64,000 nucleotides of DNA, from positions 1,054,001-1,118,000 of the forward strand of contig NZ_CP073013.1 in assembly GCF_020694005.1 (NCBI RefSeq). Reading direction: 5' to 3'. The position numbers and the translations under genes were made by a program. Shown one piece after another: positions 36,312 through 43,005 of the stretch (the stretch's first letter is position 1; every line of letters starts with the position of its first letter). Source of the stretch: Marinomonas profundi. Lineage in GTDB: Bacteria; Pseudomonadota; Gammaproteobacteria; Pseudomonadales; Marinomonadaceae. The notes under the pieces are model-generated. The model ran no database searches. It was not told the DNA's origin and was given only the letters and a program-made list of their open reading frames with translations.

Positions 36312-37292
36312 CTAATGCTCAACAGGAAGGCGCATTTCCGCCACACTCTGATCTCTATTTAATTGAAATAACACATCAGCCCGCTCTGGCATTACGCTCA
36401 ACATATGTCGAGTCAAGCGCTCATAATACTGCATAAAACGTTTAAGCTCGCCAGAAGACATGACTTTTAAATCAATGGTATCCAACAAAACACCATGTAT
36501 ATCATGAAGATGGCTCTCCAACATTCGCTCTTGCTTATTGCGCCAGTGGTAAACAACATCATAATCGGGCGCTTGCATCCAAGCCATGAGGTTAATATTG
36601 GAAAATAGCTTTTTATAGTCCTCTTTAAGCAGCTGATTCACGGTATTCCGCCATACACCACTTGCGTCCATCTCAGCTTCAAGCGCATTAATGGGACGAT
36701 GCAAACCACCATTCACCGGCGGCACCCCAACACACCAACCCTCAAACAACACCACATCAACGGGCCCTTGAACCTCTTGCCACAAATGAACCGCCTTGCG
36801 GTCATCAATGGATTTATCAAAGCGAGGCAACTTCATAACCTCGCCTTCTTTAAGGTTTTTAAGTCGTTCAAACAACAGCAAGGCCAAGTCCGTATCGTGG
36901 GTCCCTGGCACGCCACGAACCTCAAACATCGCCGTGGTTTGGTGGGCAAATTTCAGCCGATCCTGCCGTGTCCGATACAAGTCATCCAGACTAAGCACAA
37001 TACAGTTTAGGTCAAAGCCTTTGTGTAATATTCGACTAATAACATTACAAAACGTAGTTTTACCGCACCCTTGAGCACCGCCGACACCAACCACTAACGT
37101 GCTCTTAGCGGCTCCGGATTTTTGACTTAGCCAGCTGGCAAATGGCAGATAAAGGCCGTCTAACTGCTCTACCAAGTTAGGGTCAGCGTACAAGGACGAC
37201 AAAACCTGCTCAACATCAAACCGCAATCGTTTAGACAAGGGGTCTGGCATGCTTAGGTCTTGATAGTGGAACGTATTCTGTTGCTTCAACAT
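36312..37292 (-). CDS. P-loop kinase resembling D-glycerate 3-kinase
   Basis: A 326-residue P-loop protein with Walker A GGAQGCGKTTFCN, LSLDDLYRTRQDR and LFEGWCVGVPP, the pattern of the glycerate 3-kinase/Tda10 group within the phosphoribulokinase-uridine kinase fold. It may phosphorylate D-glycerate to 3-phosphoglycerate, but the true substrate is unproven. I chose the ATG at 37292, where GGAGGT lies 7 bases upstream; the eight-residue longer frame overlaps that site. Stands alone between dinB and the esterase. Confidence 0.8.
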   Translation of the reverse strand: MLKQQNTFHYQDLSMPDPLSKRLRFDVEQVLSSLYADPNLVEQLDGLYLPFASWLSQKSGAAKSTLVVGVGGAQGCGKTTFCNVISRILHKGFDLNCIVLSLDDLYRTRQDRLKFAHQTTAMFEVRGVPGTHDTDLALLLFERLKNLKEGEVMKLPRFDKSIDDRKAVHLWQEVQGPVDVVLFEGWCVGVPPVNGGLHRPINALEAEMDASGVWRNTVNQLLKEDYKKLFSNINLMAWMQAPDYDVVYHWRNKQERMLESHLHDIHGVLLDTIDLKVMSSGELKRFMQYYERLTRHMLSVMPERADVLFQLNRDQSVAEMRLPVEH

Positions 37293-37372
37293 AATAATCA
37301 CCTCCGTACCATTCATCGCCTAAGTATAGTAAGCCAACGGCCGAATAATCAAAGTTTACACATCAATTTCAA

Positions 37373-38437
37373 TCACGACTCAAACACCAAAGCCAATTGA
37401 TGTGGCTTTGGTGGTGACAAACGATAACCCACGCCAATCAAACGCACAGGACGACGAAACCGAGCATAAGCCTGCGCCAGCAAAACCGAAAATACGTCAT
37501 CCGATAACTTGTGCCTTATGGGGCGCTCTATGGTGGTTTGCTTAAAATCATCGAACTTGACTTTAAGGTAATATTTACTCAGTTGGGTATCGAAATTCCG
37601 CCCCGCCATACGCGTTTTCAAATCCGCTAACAACATTGGCAGCACGGCTTGGCACGCCCGTAAATCAGACAAGTCTTTTGCAAAAGTATGCTCCACTGAA
37701 AGACTTTTTCTCTCCCTAGAAACCGTCACCGGACGATCATCAATGCCAAGCGCAAATTGCGACAAACGGAACGCCATACTGCCAAAATGCTTTTGCAATA
37801 GGGCAAAGTCCAGTTGCTGTAAATCCGCACAGCTAAACACGCCCAACAAGGCTAGCTTGTCTTGAGCAACACGCCCTATCCCCGCAATAAATTTGACCGG
37901 CACCGCAGACACAAACGCAAACTGTTTTTCCGGCGTCACAACTGTTAAGCCATCGGGCTTATCCCAATCGCTTGCTACTTTTGCGATAAACTTATTCGTC
38001 GCCACTCCAGCCGATACCGTAATGCCAATCTCGCTTAAAATTCGGGCGCGAATTTCCTCAGCCATGCGCGTTGCACTGCCTTGAAAACAAGCAGAATCAG
38101 TGACATCCAAATAAGCCTCATCCAATGACAACGGCTCAATTATGTCGGTAAATTCCCGGAAAATAGCCTGCATTTGCTTCGACGCCTCTCGGTATTTATC
38201 CATCCTTCCAGGTAACACCAACAAAGACGGACACAAGCGCTTTGCAACCGACGTCGGCATAGCAGAACGTACCCCAAATTCACGAGCCGCGTAATTGGCG
38301 GTTGATAACACGCCGCGACGGCTAGCAGACCCACCAATAGCAATAGGAATACCCCGCAAACGAGGATTGTCCCGCATTTCAATGGCCGCATAAAAGCAAT
38401 CAGCATCAATATGGATTATTTTACGATCAACACTCAT
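37373..38437 (-). CDS. dinB: DNA polymerase IV
   Basis: Error-prone Y-family polymerase that extends across lesions. The 354-residue protein has the catalytic IIHIDADCFYAAIEM (Asp11) and SLDEAYLDVT, plus GIGRVAQDKL of the thumb and a little-finger domain. I chose the ATG at 38437 (MSVDRKI) because it matches the family N terminus; the extension upstream is open but unlike the family. The beta-clamp-binding peptide at the very end is not obvious (the end is LALVFES, a plausible clamp motif QLALVF lies five residues from the end). A LexA-box candidate lies 28 bases upstream. Confidence 0.95.
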   Translation of the reverse strand: MSVDRKIIHIDADCFYAAIEMRDNPRLRGIPIAIGGSASRRGVLSTANYAAREFGVRSAMPTSVAKRLCPSLLVLPGRMDKYREASKQMQAIFREFTDIIEPLSLDEAYLDVTDSACFQGSATRMAEEIRARILSEIGITVSAGVATNKFIAKVASDWDKPDGLTVVTPEKQFAFVSAVPVKFIAGIGRVAQDKLALLGVFSCADLQQLDFALLQKHFGSMAFRLSQFALGIDDRPVTVSRERKSLSVEHTFAKDLSDLRACQAVLPMLLADLKTRMAGRNFDTQLSKYYLKVKFDDFKQTTIERPIRHKLSDDVFSVLLAQAYARFRRPVRLIGVGYRLSPPKPHQLALVFES

Positions 38438-38464
38438 AGCCAATGGAAACTCACCGCAAAAACA

Positions 38465-38480
38465 CTGTATAAAAAACCAG
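38465..38480 (-). promoter_or_regulatory. LexA (SOS) box candidate upstream of dinB
   Basis: The site CTGTATAAAAAACCAG fits the gammaproteobacterial LexA consensus CTGT-N8-ACAG except for one position (CCAG), and the reverse strand reads CTGGTTTTTTATACAG. It lies 28 bases before the dinB ATG, the usual place for a LexA box. Confidence 0.75.
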
Positions 38481-38647
38481 TCTAGCGTATTTTTCATACC
38501 GATTCATTAGCTGCTTAAAAAAGATAGCGGTCGACCTTACACCAACGCAATGACCATAAAATCACGAGAAAAAGCCATAGAAATACAGAAAAACAACAGA
38601 TTTACGATAAAAAACAAAGAAAAAGCGCATTTTTAAGCAACCAAACA

Positions 38648-38684
38648 TGGACGCTAACGCGTAAAATGGTTTACATTTTGTCCA
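38648..38684. promoter_or_regulatory. Nested inverted repeat, possible operator
   Basis: Outer arms TGGAC (38648-38652) and GTCCA (38680-38684) and inner arms AAAATG (38663-38668) and CATTTT (38674-38679) are centred on nearby but not identical points. It lies about 130 bases before the flgP-like start. Protein binding is inference. Confidence 0.3.
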
Positions 38685-38813
38685 TTAAGAAAAACACGTT
38701 CAGAAACAACAGCAAGGCTCATCTATTTGAGTGCTTACTGTATGTTGCTGCAACAATAGTTTATTCTCCATGTCAGGCATAAAAAGCGCAGGTTTTCACA
38801 CAAAGGGCACACC

Positions 38814-39443
38814 ATGAGATCATCAATTCAACTATTATTCATCGCCATTGGTGCAATGACCCTAGCCGGTTGTCAAAACTTCAATCAGAACCCAGACGGT
38901 ACCGTATGCAGCTCCGTGGCACCCTGTAATGGCAACTCAATTGGGTCGTCAAGCGGCGCATATTATCCGCAGCAAACAGGCGCTTTGAATGCCAACAACA
39001 CCATCGCCGTGATTAAACAAGAGCCGATTATCGTCACCGCTACCGGGTACGCGGCCATGATGACGAACAAACGCCTCACCAAATCACAAGCTCGAATCAT
39101 GTCGCTACGAAGCTCTATGCTGGACGCCTACAGAAATCTATCAGAACGAGTCTATGGTTTGAAAATAGATGGCTCCAGCTCACTCAGCAATATGGTGATG
39201 CAAAATGACGAGCTAAGAACTTATGTGGACGCCTATCTAGTCGGCGCTAAAGTGGTTTCGCAACGAGAGCATGAAGACGGCACATTTGAAACCGTTGTCG
39301 AAATGGCGCTGCAAGAAAACTTTCGTCAGTGCTTAAGCTCAAACAATGTACAAGCAGACCCGAATTGTAAAATCCAACCCGGCTATCGCTCGATAAACGT
39401 TGAAAACGCCACCCCAACGACCAACTTTTATAGTATTGAATAA
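38814..39443 (+). CDS. flgP: FlgP-like (LPP20-type) outer-membrane lipoprotein
   Basis: A 209-residue lipoprotein with a signal peptide and lipobox LAGC (Cys20), so it should be lipidated by Lgt and sit in the outer membrane. The conserved LPP20/FlgP-type segment runs from IVTATGYAAM to the C-terminal VVEMALQENF. In Vibrio, FlgP forms a peri-LP-ring layer of the sheathed polar flagellum and acts with FlgT and FlgO. The gene precedes flgT, supporting the call, though generic LPP20 lipoproteins also exist. The final codons sit inside a 20-bp tandem repeat. AAGGG precedes the ATG. Confidence 0.75.
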   Translation: MRSSIQLLFIAIGAMTLAGCQNFNQNPDGTVCSSVAPCNGNSIGSSSGAYYPQQTGALNANNTIAVIKQEPIIVTATGYAAMMTNKRLTKSQARIMSLRSSMLDAYRNLSERVYGLKIDGSSSLSNMVMQNDELRTYVDAYLVGAKVVSQREHEDGTFETVVEMALQENFRQCLSSNNVQADPNCKIQPGYRSINVENATPTTNFYSIE

Positions 39444-39510
39444 CCATGAATAGTATTGATTAACCATGAACAGCATCAAACAACCATGAACAGCATCAAA
39501 CAACCATGAA
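39431..39510. repeat. 20-bp tandem repeat joining flgP and flgT
   Basis: Four 20-base units at 39431-39450, 39451-39470, 39471-39490 and 39491-39510 share the end aaccatgaa, with a fifth partial unit running into flgT. The first unit holds the flgP stop codon (39441-39443). Each unit carries an ATG, giving a chain of tiny open frames described in the findings. Confidence 0.9.
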
Positions 39511-39525
39511 CAGCATCGGATTTCT

Positions 39526-40722
39526 ATGTTGACCCGTCACTATGCATTCGTCACCTTACTCCTCACCGCATTCCTTTCTGCGACCTCTTCGGCCGAAAGT
39601 ATCGATGCCGTAGGAGAGGCCATCATTTATAATAACGACATTGCTGATGCACGCTACAGAGCCACACAGCAAGCCATCAAGCAAGCCGTGCTAGAGTCGG
39701 GTTCAAGAGTCAATGTGAGAGACGAACTCAGCAATGGCAAACTAGAATCAAGCCTAGATATACGCAGCTCAGGTTACGTCCAAAAAGCCAGAATTTTATC
39801 CGAACAACAAAACGGTGATTTCTTAACGGTGGTGGCACGTATTGACGTTACCCCAGACTCTCAATGCAGCACAGGGGCAACCAGCTACTATAAAAAAACC
39901 GTCGGAGTAACAGGCTTTGAACTGCAAGTACCGCAACAGGCTAGGCTCGGAGAACTGAGTAATATCGCCCGCGAACTCCCCAAAAATTTGGCCGATGAAA
40001 TCAACAAACAAGGCTATGTTAAAGCGCTCACCGCCACCAATATTGCCATTTACCCCGACCTGATCAACGCCCCTTCTTCAACCAACGTCGACGGATCGCT
40101 CACTAATGTCACCCGCATCAGCGAACAACTCGGCGTGCAATACATTATCAGTGGCGTAATAAGAGACATTGGAGAAATTTACCTAAGACGCCCCAACGAC
40201 AAAAATGCCAAAGACCTGCTTGACGAAGAAATAGATAAAGAAAGAAATTTCGTGGTCGATATATACATTTATGATGGTTTTAGCGGCGCCCTGTTGTTTG
40301 AGCACAGATACAATGAAATTGGCAACTGGGATATTACGGACCATGCTAGAGTCGGCTTTGGCAGCGCCAAATTCTGGACAGTTCACTACGGAAAAGTAGT
40401 GAAGCAAGCATTAAAAGAAAGCGCCCTAGACACAAGCGAACAACTGCGCTGCCAACCTTTTATTGCCAATATTTTTCGTACAGAAGGAAATAGGATTCAC
40501 ATATCGGCCGGCTCCCTAGCAGGCATTAAGCCAGGAGATAAATTCAATGTTTATCGACGATATGAGGTGTTTAATCAGCTACAATCGACACAAACCCAGC
40601 TGAACAATGCCAATATCAGTGTTACAATCAAGCAAGTTCAACCTAACTTTTCAGTCGGTGAACTTGTCGTTGATTCGCATATACTCAACGTACAACAACA
40701 GGATGTTGTTATTGCTTGGTAA
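39526..40722 (+). CDS. flgT: Flagellar assembly protein FlgT
   Basis: A 398-residue secreted protein with a signal peptide cleaved near residue 23 (SATSSAES). The FlgT hallmark region follows directly: VGEAIIYNNDIADARYRATQQAIKQAV (in part), then RSSGYVQKARILSEQQ. A middle domain with VDIYIYDGFSGALLFEHRY and a C-terminal domain with AGSLAGIKPGDKFNVYRR complete the three-domain plan. In Vibrio FlgT forms the H ring around the LP ring and is needed for stator-ring (MotX/MotY) attachment. The ribosome binding site is weak (CGGA), so coupling to the upstream minicistrons is plausible. Confidence 0.88.
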   Translation: MLTRHYAFVTLLLTAFLSATSSAESIDAVGEAIIYNNDIADARYRATQQAIKQAVLESGSRVNVRDELSNGKLESSLDIRSSGYVQKARILSEQQNGDFLTVVARIDVTPDSQCSTGATSYYKKTVGVTGFELQVPQQARLGELSNIARELPKNLADEINKQGYVKALTATNIAIYPDLINAPSSTNVDGSLTNVTRISEQLGVQYIISGVIRDIGEIYLRRPNDKNAKDLLDEEIDKERNFVVDIYIYDGFSGALLFEHRYNEIGNWDITDHARVGFGSAKFWTVHYGKVVKQALKESALDTSEQLRCQPFIANIFRTEGNRIHISAGSLAGIKPGDKFNVYRRYEVFNQLQSTQTQLNNANISVTIKQVQPNFSVGELVVDSHILNVQQQDVVIAW

Positions 40723-40782
40723 TTTTTACACAACAGCGCCCACACTAATGATGGCGATTTTTATTTTTTAGGATAGAGAACA

Positions 40783-41013
40783 ATGAATAACGAACTATTA
40801 CACCACCTAGAACAACGCATCAACGAAGCCGTAGAAGAAATAGGTTCATTACGCAAGCGTATCGCAGAACTCGAAATGCAAAATTACGAACTGAGCGAAG
40901 AAAAAAGCGACATGCAAAACACGCTAAACGAAACAAAAGAGCAGCAATCAAACTGGGAATCGTCACTTTCTCAAATGCTAAACCGCCTCAATCAGATGGA
41001 CAACAAACAATGA
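40783..41013 (+). CDS. Small coiled-coil protein (ZapB-like in form)
   Basis: A 76-residue, highly charged protein that is almost wholly a predicted coiled coil with regular leucine and isoleucine heptads (HHLEQRINEAVEEIGSLRKRIAELE and continuing). Its size and composition resemble ZapB or TIGR02449-type proteins, but no firm family call is possible. AGGA precedes the ATG. Its stop overlaps the next ATG (ATGA), so it is coupled to the small outer-membrane protein gene. Confidence 0.72.
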   Translation: MNNELLHHLEQRINEAVEEIGSLRKRIAELEMQNYELSEEKSDMQNTLNETKEQQSNWESSLSQMLNRLNQMDNKQ

Positions 41014-41477
41014 AATCATTTTTACTTGCCGCTTTAGTCCTCGTGAGTGCTCATGCATCAGCTGAGAGTCAGATTGCGAGTCTAGTAAATTTTGAATCAA
41101 CAGCCGCTCGCCCCAATACAGAACAGGAGAATATCACCTCTATTCTGAGCGGCTCGCTGGAACACATCACACCATCCAATATTTCTATCTACGGTGGCTT
41201 CTCTTTCATTTTGGGAGAAACCTTTGAAACAGGCGTTAATATAGGCGCTCGCTTTTACAGCGCAGCGCCTGCTTTTCAGTTTTTCCCGGGGATTCCGATC
41301 TGGACATTTGTCGGTGGTGGGGTGTCATTTTATGATGAAACCACCTATTACCCAGAAGTAGGTTTTCGCATAGCAACGTCTGACGTTTCACGCATCGACG
41401 TGTTTGCTAGAATCCTAAACAGCAGTAGCGATATATACGACAGACACATAATGGTTGGCGCCGGGCTGACATTTTAA
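41010..41477 (+). CDS. Small predicted outer-membrane beta-barrel protein
   Basis: A 155-residue protein with a signal peptide (cleaved near residue 18, ASA-ES) and an alternating, Gly- and aromatic-rich mature chain (SIYGGFSFILGE, GVNIGARFYSA, WTFVGGGVSFYDE, YYPEVGFRIA) that ends in GAGLTF. A terminal Phe and this pattern are typical of outer-membrane barrels. I do not recognise a named family. It sits in a run of flagellar H/T-ring type genes and so may work with FlgP and FlgT at the outer membrane. Confidence 0.7.
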   Translation: MKSFLLAALVLVSAHASAESQIASLVNFESTAARPNTEQENITSILSGSLEHITPSNISIYGGFSFILGETFETGVNIGARFYSAAPAFQFFPGIPIWTFVGGGVSFYDETTYYPEVGFRIATSDVSRIDVFARILNSSSDIYDRHIMVGAGLTF

Positions 41478-41501
41478 GCAACAGACAAGAATTTGAGCAA
41501 A

Positions 41502-41669
41502 ATGAAACGAGTCCCTTTTTTGGTCACAAGCTGCATTATCGCTGTGGCCTATATGTGGTGGAATAATGACAACACTATCGCCATTACATTACCGAGCGAC
41601 GACCAGCGGAAAGAAATGATAGGCACAAGCAAGACACCCAACATTCCGCTAACTCCAATACATCATTGA
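41502..41669 (+). CDS. 55-residue single-span membrane peptide
   Basis: An open frame of 55 codons starting MKRVPFLVTSCIIAVAYMWW, with one N-terminal hydrophobic helix and a polar C-terminal end (TSKTPNIPLTPIHH). A GAG lies 5-7 bases before the ATG. It fills the gap between the barrel gene and the ProQ-domain gene on the same strand. Cysteine 11 is not in a lipobox. Function unknown; could be non-coding chance. Confidence 0.5.
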   Translation: MKRVPFLVTSCIIAVAYMWWNNDNTIAITLPSDDQRKEMIGTSKTPNIPLTPIHH

Positions 41670-41682
41670 GCCTTGTGTCTTT

Positions 41683-42663
41683 ATGGAACAACTTATTGCC
41701 AAACTCGACGCTAAAATTAATTGGCTAACAACACAGCTAGAAAATGCCAATAGAGAAATACAACAGCTAAAAGCAAACACCAACGACTCCATTGAACACA
41801 GTGCATCAATGGATCTATTGCAACACATGGCAGGTCGCTCAACAGAAGATCAATTGCAGCTTTATATAGAAGACTCTCTTGACCTTTTAGAGACCGAATC
41901 GCCCCCTAAGCAAGTAACAAAGCCAAAACCTGTTGAATATCAACTCGACTTTGACTTATTGCACGAGCATGCTGGTAACAGCAGCACCACAACCACGACA
42001 ACAGAACAGATTGATTACATGACAACACAAAACTCTGAGCTTAACGGCTTGCAAGAAGACGACAAACTAGTCGATAACGACACTAGCGTGCAAGAAGCAA
42101 GTGACAGCACCATAGAGACAGCGACATTGACGCCAGAACAAAAAAAGCGCCAAAAAAACCAGAAAAATAATCGCCGTCTAATCAAAATGCTTGAAGACCG
42201 TTATCCCAAAGCGTTTGACTGGAATCAACCTAAGCCTTTAAAAGTCGGCATAGACAAAGACATGGTTCTAGACGACGACTTCAATGCCAGCAAACAAAAG
42301 CGCGCATTAGCGGCCTACACACGCTCCGACAGATACAAAAAGTGTCTATTGTCAGGCCAATCAAGAATCGACTTAGAGGGTGTTGCGGTCAATAACGAAC
42401 CCGCTCTACCAGACTCTATGATGCCGGTAAAAGCCAAAAAGGCTACTGTCGATAGACCTGACAGAGCACCAAAAGACAGACAAACCAAGGAAAGAGCCGC
42501 GCAACCTGCAAGAAGCCAGCAAAAGCCTCGCGCTAAAAATACGCCTCAGGCAAAACCTAAAACGGCGAATAAACCCACACCTCAACAAGAAGATATATAT
42601 GGCGACTTATCCCCAGAAGAGCGCATGAAAGCGAAACTGGAAAAACTGCTAAATAAATCTTAA
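41683..42663 (+). CDS. ProQ/FinO-domain RNA-binding protein with N-terminal coiled coil
   Basis: A 326-residue protein in three parts: an N-terminal coiled coil (about 1-35, LIAKLDAKINWLTTQLENANREIQQL in part), an acidic low-complexity linker (about 60-150), and a ProQ/FinO domain (about 163-242) with NNRRLIKMLEDRYPKAFDW and ALAAYTRSDRYKKCLL. A basic, Pro/Lys-rich tail (about 245-326) follows, as in E. coli ProQ. The ProQ domain binds structured sRNAs and mRNA 3' ends. The coiled coil is an added element not usual in ProQ. It lies after the flagellar-type genes and before tRNA-Tyr. Confidence 0.8.
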   Translation: MEQLIAKLDAKINWLTTQLENANREIQQLKANTNDSIEHSASMDLLQHMAGRSTEDQLQLYIEDSLDLLETESPPKQVTKPKPVEYQLDFDLLHEHAGNSSTTTTTTEQIDYMTTQNSELNGLQEDDKLVDNDTSVQEASDSTIETATLTPEQKKRQKNQKNNRRLIKMLEDRYPKAFDWNQPKPLKVGIDKDMVLDDDFNASKQKRALAAYTRSDRYKKCLLSGQSRIDLEGVAVNNEPALPDSMMPVKAKKATVDRPDRAPKDRQTKERAAQPARSQQKPRAKNTPQAKPKTANKPTPQQEDIYGDLSPEERMKAKLEKLLNKS

Positions 42664-42670
42664 AAAACAG

Positions 42671-42699
42671 TTTACATCATAATGCGCGGCATATATTAT
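42671..42699 (+). promoter_or_regulatory. Promoter of tRNA-Tyr
   Basis: TTTACA (42671-42676) and TATTAT (42694-42699) are spaced by 17 bases, a near-consensus sigma-70 promoter. A GC-rich discriminator (gtgccgcgc) follows, as in stringently controlled stable RNA genes. Confidence 0.75.
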
Positions 42700-42714
42700 G
42701 TGCCGCGCTGCTGT

Positions 42715-42798
<84 letters not shown>

Positions 42799-43005
42799 CT
42801 TATTTTCTAAAGGCAACATTTCAGCCTTGATCCAGAGAATAAGCCAAACACGCTATCCAACGACTTCAAGCACACTATTAAAATACACTCTCCAACGACT
42901 TAAAATATTCCCTCTAATGGACTTAGTAACACACCAAGTCACACTATCGTGTACTCGCTACAACCGTCTCAAATTGAAACGGTCAGCCCCTTAAAAATCA
43001 TCGGC

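Larger units (their letters stand above)
38438..38813. other. AT-rich spacer between dinB and the flgP-like gene
   Basis: This 376-base spacer between the divergent dinB and flgP-like genes must hold both promoters. It contains the LexA-box candidate for dinB and a nested inverted repeat at 38648-38684. I see no RNA gene and could not identify sigma-28 or sigma-54 elements with confidence. Confidence 0.5.

Noticed and set aside
40723..40782. Terminator between flgT and the coiled-coil gene
   Set aside because: There is a T-rich stretch and a four-base stem (CGCC/GGCG), but the stem is too weak to claim termination.
42799..43005. Possible further tRNA or RNA gene after tRNA-Tyr
   Set aside because: Only degenerate short repeats are seen; no cloverleaf elements or terminator.
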